64,000 bases of DNA from Bacteroidales bacterium (GTDB lineage: Bacteria > Bacteroidota > Bacteroidia > Bacteroidales > UBA932): NCBI GenBank assembly GCA_012728975.1, contig JAAYDZ010000016.1, forward strand, positions 1-64,000, written 5' to 3'. This document shows positions 30,866-38,112 of the stretch, piece by piece; position 1 is the stretch's first letter; each line of letters begins with the position of its first letter. The notes under the pieces are model-generated. The model saw only the letters and a list, made by a program, of their open reading frames with translations. It had not been told where the DNA came from and ran no database searches. The position numbers were made by a program, and so were the translations under genes.

Positions 30866-31315
30866 ATGATTGAAATTGACCAAATTAGGAGTATTGGCGA
30901 GATAGAGGGGGAGATTGTCTCAGAATTCTCACTGTTTGATGAATGGCTCGACAAATATGAGTATCTGATTGGGCTCGGTAAGGAGCTGGAAAGCATCAAT
31001 GAGAGTGATAAAACGGATGACAACCTGATAAGGGGCTGTCAGTCTCGTGTTTGGCTTGTTTGCCGGAACGATGGAGGACGTCTGTGGTTCGGAGCAGACA
31101 GTGACGCTGTTATCACCAAAGGTATCATTTCACTCCTGTTAAAGGTCTATAATGGCCAAAAATATGATGATATAATAGCTTCAGATTTTTCGTTTATCGA
31201 AAAAATCGGACTTAGAGAAAATCTCTCCCCGACACGGGCCAATGGTCTTTTGTCGATGATAAAACAGATTAAAGCGTATGCCCTGGCATACAAAGAGAAG
31301 GAAGCACAGCAATGA
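30866..31315 (+). CDS. sufE: SufE-like Fe-S cluster assembly protein
   Basis: LIRGCQSRVWLV active-site Cys motif, downstream of sufS. Confidence 0.92.
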   Translation: MIEIDQIRSIGEIEGEIVSEFSLFDEWLDKYEYLIGLGKELESINESDKTDDNLIRGCQSRVWLVCRNDGGRLWFGADSDAVITKGIISLLLKVYNGQKYDDIIASDFSFIEKIGLRENLSPTRANGLLSMIKQIKAYALAYKEKEAQQ

Positions 31316-31629
31316 TAGAACCCAAAAGCGATATAGAGAAGGATATACTCCTTGCGTTGCAGCAGGTATTCGACCCCGAAATTCCGGTTAATATTTACGA
31401 ACTTGGTTTGATCTACGGGCTTGAGGTGGATAAAGCCAATAATGTTCTTGTGACAATGACCCTTACCGCACCTAATTGTCCCGCGGCCGACCAGCTTGTG
31501 GAGGATGTCAAAAGGGCTGTAGAGGATGTGCCTAAGATAGCGGATGTGGATGTAAAGATTGTTTTTGAACCTGAATGGAGCATGAAAATGATGAGTGAGG
31601 CGGCTCTGCTTGAGCTGGGGATGTTGTGA
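31312..31629 (+). CDS. DUF59/MIP18-family (SufT-like) Fe-S assembly protein
   Basis: VFDPEIPVNIYELGLIYGLEV...VTMTLTAPNCPAADQLVEDVKRAV; ATGA overlap with sufE. Confidence 0.9.
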   Translation: MIEPKSDIEKDILLALQQVFDPEIPVNIYELGLIYGLEVDKANNVLVTMTLTAPNCPAADQLVEDVKRAVEDVPKIADVDVKIVFEPEWSMKMMSEAALLELGML

Positions 31630-32108
31630 TTTTCCTGCTCCTGGGTAGCAATATGGGCGATAGGGCTGCAAATCTTGCGGGTGCGCGGGAACGATTGCGT
31701 GAGAGACTTGGATTTGAAAGCTTTGGGAACTGTAAGTTGCCACAAGTCCGTTTCTCGCCGGAAGTAAGGACTGAAGCGATCGGATTTGAGGGTCCATTTT
31801 TCCTCAATCAGATCGTAGCTTTTGAGAAGCCGGAGATCACTCCGCGAAAGCTGCTTAATATATGCAAGAAGATTGAGATTGAAATGGGGCGGGAGGCACA
31901 TCAAGCAGAGTATAATACCGAGGGACGAAGGATTTATAGCGACAGGATCATCGATATTGATATTCTCGCTTTCGATGAAGTACGTTGTGATACAAAGAGG
32001 CTGACACTGCCCCATCCGCAGGTTTGGAGCAGACCTTTTGTGATGGAGATAGCGGAATTGCTGCCGGAAGAAATTTTTAATCATTTTCAAACGATTGTAA
32101 ACAATTAG
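31626..32108 (+). CDS. folK: 2-amino-4-hydroxy-6-hydroxymethyldihydropteridine diphosphokinase
   Basis: FLLLGSNMGDRAANL, GPFFLNQIVAFE, RIYSDRIIDIDILAFDE, LPHPQVWSRPFVM; GTG start overlapping the upstream stop. Confidence 0.92.
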   Translation: MIFLLLGSNMGDRAANLAGARERLRERLGFESFGNCKLPQVRFSPEVRTEAIGFEGPFFLNQIVAFEKPEITPRKLLNICKKIEIEMGREAHQAEYNTEGRRIYSDRIIDIDILAFDEVRCDTKRLTLPHPQVWSRPFVMEIAELLPEEIFNHFQTIVNN

Positions 32109-32118
32109 AAACGATTAT

Positions 32119-33657
32119 ATGACACAAGAAGAACTTTTCAAAACCCTTACGGCTCATGCCAAAGAGTATGGATTTATTTTCCAGTCAAGTGAAATTTATG
32201 ATGGTCTGGGTGCCGTATATGATTATGGGCAGATGGGAGTTGAATTGAAAAACAACATCAAGAAATATTGGTGGGAGGCCATGGTCCACCTCAATGAGAA
32301 TATTGTAGGTATTGACTCGGCAATTTTTATGCATCCTAAAATTTGGGAGGCTTCAGGCCATCTGAGCGCATTTAATGATCCTTTGATTGACAATAGGGAC
32401 TCAAAAAAGCGCTATCGTGCCGATGTTTTGATTGAAGATTATCTGTCGAAACTCGAGGAAAGGATGAACAAAGAGGTCGAAAAGGGACGCCGCAGATTTG
32501 GCGAAGCCTTTGATGAAGAACAGTTTAGGGCAACCAATCCCAATGTGCTCCGCAATAAGGCCAAATGGGATGAGGTTAACACCCGGATGGTTGAGGCACT
32601 TAAAGCTGATAATCTTGCTGAATTAAAGCAGATTATCATAGATTGTGAGATTGCCTGTCCCATTTCGGGAACCAGAAACTGGACGGATGTACGTCAATTC
32701 AATCTTATGTTCAGTACCCGGTTGGGAACCATCTCGGAAGAAGCCAGCACCATTTACCTGCGTCCGGAAACAGCACAGGGCATTTTTGTTAACTTTCTAA
32801 ATGTTCAGAAGACCGCCAGGATGAAGATTCCCTTCGGAATAGCTCAGATAGGAAAAGCCTTCCGCAACGAGATTGTCGCCAGGCAGTTTATCTTCCGAAT
32901 GAGGGAGTTTGAACAGATGGAGATGCAGTTTTTTGTGCGCCCTGGCAGCGAACTTGAGTGGTTTGAGAAATGGAAAGAGGCCCGTTTGGCTTGGCACAAA
33001 GTTCTTGGGTTGGGCGATGAGAAATATCGCTACCACGATCACGAGAAGCTTGCGCACTACGCAAACGCAGCTACAGATATCGAGTTTGAATTTCCATTTG
33101 GTTTCAAAGAGCTCGAGGGCATACACTCCCGTACCGATTTCGACCTTGCACAACACCAGCAATTCTCCGGTCGCAAAATGCAATACTTTGATCCCGAGAC
33201 CGGCGAAAGTTATATTCCTTATGTGGTTGAGACCTCTATCGGACTTGACAGAACCTTCCTTGCCATCCTTTCCGCAGCATACTGCGAAGAGAAGCTGGAA
33301 AACGGAGAGGAAAGAGTAGTATTGCGCATTCCGTCTGCTATCGCTCCAGTCAAATTAGCCGTACTTCCCCTTATCAGGAAAGACAATCTTCCCGAGAAGG
33401 CCCGCGAGATCATTAAGGAGCTCAAATATGATTTCAATTGTCAGTACGATGAAAAGGATAGCATAGGCAGACGTTATCGTCGTCAGGATGCCATTGGCAC
33501 TCCTTTCTGCATCACAATTGACCACGATACTTTGGAGGACGATTGCGTTACTATCCGCTACCGCGACACAATGGAGCAGGAAAGGGTTCCCATCGCTTCG
33601 CTTCGCAGCATAATGGAAGAGAAAGTGAGTTTGCGCAGTTTATTGGAAAAACTTTAA
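32119..33657 (+). CDS. glyS: Glycyl-tRNA synthetase (single-chain class II)
   Basis: FKTLTAHAKEYGFIFQSSEIYDGLGAVYDYGQMGVELKNNIKKYWW; LRPETAQGIFVNF; IGKAFRNEIVARQFIFRMREFEQMEMQFF. Confidence 0.96.
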   Translation: MTQEELFKTLTAHAKEYGFIFQSSEIYDGLGAVYDYGQMGVELKNNIKKYWWEAMVHLNENIVGIDSAIFMHPKIWEASGHLSAFNDPLIDNRDSKKRYRADVLIEDYLSKLEERMNKEVEKGRRRFGEAFDEEQFRATNPNVLRNKAKWDEVNTRMVEALKADNLAELKQIIIDCEIACPISGTRNWTDVRQFNLMFSTRLGTISEEASTIYLRPETAQGIFVNFLNVQKTARMKIPFGIAQIGKAFRNEIVARQFIFRMREFEQMEMQFFVRPGSELEWFEKWKEARLAWHKVLGLGDEKYRYHDHEKLAHYANAATDIEFEFPFGFKELEGIHSRTDFDLAQHQQFSGRKMQYFDPETGESYIPYVVETSIGLDRTFLAILSAAYCEEKLENGEERVVLRIPSAIAPVKLAVLPLIRKDNLPEKAREIIKELKYDFNCQYDEKDSIGRRYRRQDAIGTPFCITIDHDTLEDDCVTIRYRDTMEQERVPIASLRSIMEEKVSLRSLLEKL

Positions 33658-33758
33658 TAAATCAGTTGTTAAGAAATACTTAATAACTGATGTTGATAGG
33701 AAATAAGAATTAGATAAAATTACGACTTGTCGGAATTGCCGATAGGCTCAAACCGAAA

Positions 33759-33793
33759 ACAGCGCCGGGAGTATGCCTGACGCTGTCTTTTTT
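33759..33793 (+). terminator. Probable terminator downstream of glyS
   Basis: ACAGCG...CGCTGT stem followed by CTTTTTT. Confidence 0.55.
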
Positions 33794-33799
33794 ATCTTG

Positions 33800-33886
33800 C
33801 GGTGAGAGGGGGATTCGAACCCCCGATACGGTTGCCCGTACGTCAGTTTAGCAAACTGATGGTTTCAGCCACTCACCCACCTCACC
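33800..33886 (-). tRNA. tRNA-Ser (anticodon GCT)
   Basis: Minus strand GGTGAGGTGGGTGAGTGGCTGAAACCATCAGTTTGCTAAACTGACGTACGGGCAACCGTATCGGGGGTTCGAATCCCCCTCTCACC: acceptor, anticodon (CAGTT TGCTAAA-type loop), long variable arm and T arm (GGGGG TTCGAAT CCCCC). Confidence 0.95.
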
Positions 33887-33954
33887 GTTGGGAGTGCAAA
33901 GTTATGCAATTTTGCTGTTTTCGCAAAATATTTCAGCAAGTACAAAAAAAAGGT

Positions 33955-33962
33955 TATCTTTG
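33955..33962 (+). promoter_or_regulatory. -7 element TATCTTTG for tRNA-Pro
   Basis: Consensus match 23 bp upstream of the tRNA 5' end. Confidence 0.55.
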
Positions 33963-33984
33963 TCGCCCCGTTAAGGGATGATTT

Positions 33985-34057
<73 letters not shown>

Positions 34058-34061
34058 CAAA

Positions 34062-34086
34062 AGGAGCGAGCCATCGCTCCTTTTTC
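34062..34086 (+). terminator. Terminator of tRNA-Pro
   Basis: AGGAGCGA-GCCA-TCGCTCCTTTTT. Confidence 0.85.
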
Positions 34087-34282
34087 GTTTTAAAAACTTA
34101 TCTTTGTAAGGGAACTGCCAGATAGTGCAAGTAATTGGGATTAAGAAGATTAATCTCTTCGCATGCAACGTTTTGTATAATTTTTGCATCTATACAATAT
34201 AAGGTGTCTTGTCGTACAATTTTTAATTAGTGATGGAAGTGTTTCGGGAGTCAATGCGTATATATAATTAGACAGAAGTTAT

Positions 34283-34290
34283 TATATTTG
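34283..34290 (+). promoter_or_regulatory. -7 element TATATTTG for the lipoprotein array
   Basis: TAnnTTTG 23 bp upstream of the first lipoprotein ATG (34314). Confidence 0.5.
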
Positions 34291-34313
34291 AAAATCTCAG
34301 TATTCTGTAAATC

Positions 34314-34763
34314 ATGAAAACGAAGTCAATTTTATTTGCGTTGATTGCCCTCCTGCTCTTTGGAGCGGGGTGTGAGAAAAACAATCTGCCGTATGGCAAA
34401 TGCAATTGTCTTACAATGGAAAAAGCCGATCTGAATCTGACAAAGGAAAAAGCCGTTTTTCGCATTGTCGCCACGGATGAGGAAGAGATGAAACTGCAAC
34501 CCCTATCACATGATGATCCTATCGATATAATTTACAATAGGCAATCAGATATGGCTCATATAATTTATCGTGCAGGCTGTTCGGTTAATATTTGCCGGAT
34601 TTGTAACTTCCCTGATTTTGCAAAAAAATGGAATGTATCCGATAAAGGTCAGGATGTCTATTTTGAGGGCCAAACCTATGTATCTTGTCAAGAGTTTACC
34701 GGACACACTGACGGTTTACATTTTTATTATGATTACGTATTAACCACTTTAATGAAAAAATAA
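34314..34763 (+). CDS. Small Cys-rich lipoprotein A, unknown function
   Basis: MKTKSILFALIALLLFGAGC lipobox; Cys-containing mature part (GKCNC, AGCSVNICRICN). Confidence 0.75.
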   Translation: MKTKSILFALIALLLFGAGCEKNNLPYGKCNCLTMEKADLNLTKEKAVFRIVATDEEEMKLQPLSHDDPIDIIYNRQSDMAHIIYRAGCSVNICRICNFPDFAKKWNVSDKGQDVYFEGQTYVSCQEFTGHTDGLHFYYDYVLTTLMKK

Positions 34764-34765
34764 TC

Positions 34766-35245
34766 ATGAAAACGAAAACGGTTCTAATTACACTGCTTGC
34801 TCTGTGTTTCCTGATTGGCGGAGCGGGGTGTAATAGAGATAATCTTTATGAAGAGATTAAAATTGAAGACTTTTCCTATCAAGGATGTAAAGAGATTGTG
34901 ACCAATCTCACAAAATCAGCTGAAAGTGAAGAATCTATCGAATATCACGCTCTGGCCGGTGGTTATCTTCATATCAAGCACGTTAATGCCGTATTCAACT
35001 GCTGTCCGGGCACTATCAAATCAGATGTTTCTGTGGAAGGAAACAACATTACCATTGTGGAAAGTGAAACAGATCCACAATGCAAATGTATTTGTGATTA
35101 TGATTTAGTCTCTAAACTGGGCCCATTATCTTCTAATGAAGAGTATACATTGATTTTTTATAGGGACAATCGTGAGTTTGTGAGGTTTACCATTAAGTAC
35201 AATTCCTCTTTGGAGGGTAAAGTTGTCATTAAAAGATTCAAATAA
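34766..35245 (+). CDS. Small Cys-rich lipoprotein B, unknown function
   Basis: Lipobox GGAGC; HVNAVFNCCPGTIKSDV...PQCKCICDYDL; paralog of the next ORF, separated by 2 nt. Confidence 0.75.
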   Translation: MKTKTVLITLLALCFLIGGAGCNRDNLYEEIKIEDFSYQGCKEIVTNLTKSAESEESIEYHALAGGYLHIKHVNAVFNCCPGTIKSDVSVEGNNITIVESETDPQCKCICDYDLVSKLGPLSSNEEYTLIFYRDNREFVRFTIKYNSSLEGKVVIKRFK

Positions 35246-35247
35246 TT

Positions 35248-35715
35248 ATGAAAACCAGGATATTCATATTCGCGATAATCGCTATTTTCCTTATAGGAGT
35301 AACAAGTTGCAATAAAGAAACATCGAATGAAAGTCTTCGGATTAAAGAATTTTCTTATTTAGGATGCAAAGAAACAAAAAGTCCCAGAGCATCATTACAC
35401 GGTGAAGAGTATATCGAATATATAGCGATAGCTGACGGCTATCTTTATATTAAGCATGTTAACGCCGTATTCAACTGTTGTCCCGACACTATTAAAGCAG
35501 ATGTTTCTATGGAGGGCAATATCATTACCGTGGATGAGAGTGAAACAAATCCTATCTGTGATTGTATTTGTGATTATGATTTGGAATATAGGTTAGGCCC
35601 CCTGGCACCCAATAAAGAGTATATATTGATTTTCAGCAGGGGTGCCTATGTTTTCGCAAAGTTAATTATCAACTACACTCCATCCCTGGAGGGTAAAATC
35701 ACAGTCCGGTACTAA
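35248..35715 (+). CDS. Small Cys-rich lipoprotein C, paralog of B
   Basis: Lipobox GVTSC; HVNAVFNCCPDTIKADV...PICDCICDYDL. Confidence 0.75.
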   Translation: MKTRIFIFAIIAIFLIGVTSCNKETSNESLRIKEFSYLGCKETKSPRASLHGEEYIEYIAIADGYLYIKHVNAVFNCCPDTIKADVSMEGNIITVDESETNPICDCICDYDLEYRLGPLAPNKEYILIFSRGAYVFAKLIINYTPSLEGKITVRY

Positions 35716-35721
35716 GAGGTT

Positions 35722-36177
35722 ATGAGAACGAAGTCGGTTTTATTAAGTGTTATTTTCCTGTTTTTCCTGATGGGAGTAACGGGGTGTGAAGAAAAGTACC
35801 TTGATACTACCGATGCAATCATCATTAAGGAATTGCCTAAAATGTATCTGCTGTATGGAAAAATGAAGCAGGGAGAAGGAAAGGTGGTCCAATCGAATAA
35901 GGAGTTATTGGCTCTGTTTAGTCAAACAGAGATAGATAAATATCCTGATTTAAAGGACGTTGATTTTACTACACAAACTTTGCTGATAGGATGCGACGAT
36001 TATCCTTGTCTGGCGTATCTTAATTATGATTTTTATAAAAATAAGGATAACGAATTTATTTTTTTCATAGAGATTGGGGGAGATGCAACACAACCCGATC
36101 CCCATTTTTATTACGGGATTGTTGTTGAAAAATTGGCCAAAACAGCAAAAGTTATATTCAATGTTGTCAGACTTTAA
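35722..36177 (+). CDS. Small lipoprotein D, unknown function
   Basis: MRTKSVLLSVIFLFFLMGVTGC lipobox; VVQSNKELLALFSQ...DVDFTTQTLLIG shared in part with lipoprotein E. Confidence 0.7.
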   Translation: MRTKSVLLSVIFLFFLMGVTGCEEKYLDTTDAIIIKELPKMYLLYGKMKQGEGKVVQSNKELLALFSQTEIDKYPDLKDVDFTTQTLLIGCDDYPCLAYLNYDFYKNKDNEFIFFIEIGGDATQPDPHFYYGIVVEKLAKTAKVIFNVVRL

Positions 36178-36649
36178 ATCAATTCTACTCCTAAGTCTCC
36201 TCTTTACGCTATTTTTTGTGTCAGGGTGTGAGAAAAAAGGCGAAACAATTTATCCTACAGATAACCTTCCGGAACAGGTAACTCTCTTTTTTGAAAATAG
36301 TTTACCAATAGTAACTGAATCTCCTTGTTTTTTCAAATCCACCAACGAAGATATCGTTTACGTAGTAAATAGCAATAAAGAGTTACAAGCGCTTTATTCA
36401 TGCAAAGAGGTTTTGCCCGAGATAGATTTTTCACAATACTCAATCATTATCGGACAAAAAAGAATGCCTAATTCTTTCTACTTTGTAGCAGATCAGAAAA
36501 TTGTTGTATCATCAAGGGCTTTGGAGTTAAATGTTGTTGCAAAAACCCTATCTGAAGGAGTATGGCCGGCATTTAGTACAATGTATTACTGGGGCGTGTA
36601 TCCTAAATTACCAAACAAAGTAGTGAATGTCAATGTCATAATCAAATAG
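36161..36649 (+). CDS. Small lipoprotein E, related to D
   Basis: Internal start gives MLSDFKSILLLSLLFTLFFVSGC lipobox; VVNSNKELQALYS...IDFSQYSIIIG resembles D; overlaps the 3' end of D. Confidence 0.7.
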   Translation: MLSDFKSILLLSLLFTLFFVSGCEKKGETIYPTDNLPEQVTLFFENSLPIVTESPCFFKSTNEDIVYVVNSNKELQALYSCKEVLPEIDFSQYSIIIGQKRMPNSFYFVADQKIVVSSRALELNVVAKTLSEGVWPAFSTMYYWGVYPKLPNKVVNVNVIIK

Positions 36650-36696
36650 TATCCGGCAAAGAACATTTTGTTGTTGTTTGTTTGTGTAAAATAACT

Positions 36697-36704
36697 TATA
36701 TTTG
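36697..36704 (+). promoter_or_regulatory. -7 element TATATTTG for the Ntn-hydrolase gene
   Basis: Consensus match with TTTG-rich sequence upstream; overlaps the tool-called start at 36702, implying a downstream start. Confidence 0.5.
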
Positions 36705-36731
36705 CAGAAGAGCCCCAAACTATCGTTAATC

Positions 36732-38009
36732 ATGTTTTTCTGCAGAGAACATTTCAATCCTTTCAGGATGCGCTATGTAGCCGTTTTGTTCTTCGGTTTT
36801 GTTCTGCTTTCTGTATTTCCAATCCATTCACTCTGCTGTACATCTGTGATAATAACGGGCAAAATCACTCCCGATGGCCGTCCCATGATGTGGAAAAACA
36901 CTGATGCACTTGTCTTTGATCAGCGTCTTTCATTTGTTAAAGGTGAAAAATATGACTGGATAGGTCTGGCACTTGAAGATAATCCCGTCAATGCCTGGTT
37001 CGGCACCAATTCGGCCGGATTCTGCATAATGAACACCAAGTCCTATAACTTCGTGGATAACGACTCCTGGGACATCAACAATGGATTCATAATGAAATTG
37101 GCACTGGATAAATGTGCTTCCTTGGAGGAATTTCTTCATCTGCTTGACACCATTGCCAAGCCGATACCTGTCTCTTCCAACTATGGAGTGATAGATACCC
37201 TTGGCAATGCCGTTTATGTGGAGACTTATCCGACCGGTTATCATGTAGTGGATGTAAATGACCCCGCCATCGCTCCTGAAGGTTTTCTCGTCTATACCAA
37301 CTATTCCAGATACGGGAAGATGGATGAAGGTATGGGTTATATCCGCTATTATGCAGCGGAACAGATATTAAGAGATGCCATTGCCGTTGGAGAGCGATTG
37401 ACTCCACATTTTATTTTTGAGAAGATGGCGCGTAGTTTCTTTCATCCATTATTAGGTTTGGATCTTAGGAAGATGGCTGATGAGGGAAATGATCCGCGGA
37501 GCGGATTTTTTCCCGACTGTGACTTTATTCCGCGTAGAATTAGTGTTGTTTCTTCAGTTATTCAGGCTGTGCGCCCTGGTGAAAATCCACAGCTGACCAC
37601 TCTTTGGACGGCTTTGGGTTATCCTCCCTGTTCCATCGCTGTCCCGGCCTGGGTAAGTTGCGGTAAAGAGGGATTACCTGTTGTTATAAGGCAGCTCGAG
37701 GGGGATGAGAAACATGATTCTCCTATGTGTATCAAAGCCAGTGCTTTGAAGTTGGAGGTATTTCCTATCACTCGAGGTAATGGGAAGAATTATTTTCGTT
37801 TCAGCACTCTCTACAATAGCAGAGGTACGGGTATTATTCAACGCCTTGCTCCGATAGAGGCTCATATAAGGGATATAACTCTCCCATTACTTGAAAAGTG
37901 GAGAAGCGAAGGACGTATATCGGATATAGAGCGGAACTCCCTATGTCGGGAAATTGACGTTTTCCTTATGGAAAACTTTATAAATAAGGAGTTTGTCGTG
38001 AATAAATAG
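36732..38009 (+). CDS. Secreted linear-amide C-N hydrolase / C45-like Ntn hydrolase (paralog 2)
   Basis: Signal peptide then CCTSVIITGKITPDGRPMMWKNTDA; shares GTN..GF.IMNT.SYN and RGNG..YFRF..L.N..GTG.IQRLAP with 13288..14517. The start may be 36732 or 36768. Confidence 0.75.
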   Translation: MFFCREHFNPFRMRYVAVLFFGFVLLSVFPIHSLCCTSVIITGKITPDGRPMMWKNTDALVFDQRLSFVKGEKYDWIGLALEDNPVNAWFGTNSAGFCIMNTKSYNFVDNDSWDINNGFIMKLALDKCASLEEFLHLLDTIAKPIPVSSNYGVIDTLGNAVYVETYPTGYHVVDVNDPAIAPEGFLVYTNYSRYGKMDEGMGYIRYYAAEQILRDAIAVGERLTPHFIFEKMARSFFHPLLGLDLRKMADEGNDPRSGFFPDCDFIPRRISVVSSVIQAVRPGENPQLTTLWTALGYPPCSIAVPAWVSCGKEGLPVVIRQLEGDEKHDSPMCIKASALKLEVFPITRGNGKNYFRFSTLYNSRGTGIIQRLAPIEAHIRDITLPLLEKWRSEGRISDIERNSLCREIDVFLMENFINKEFVVNK

Positions 38010-38112
38010 CTTTTTTTGAAGCTATGTTTTGTTTTGGTACATTTCAGAATTGATGGTTCAAAGTGCGGTAGACAGTGTTTTAGTTCTTTGAAATCTCCTA
38101 AAACTTCTATAT

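Noticed and set aside
31147-32090. Long minus-strand ORFs (216 and 225 aa) across sufE, DUF59 and folK
   Set aside because: Fully antisense to three clear overlapping family members; no recognisable protein features.
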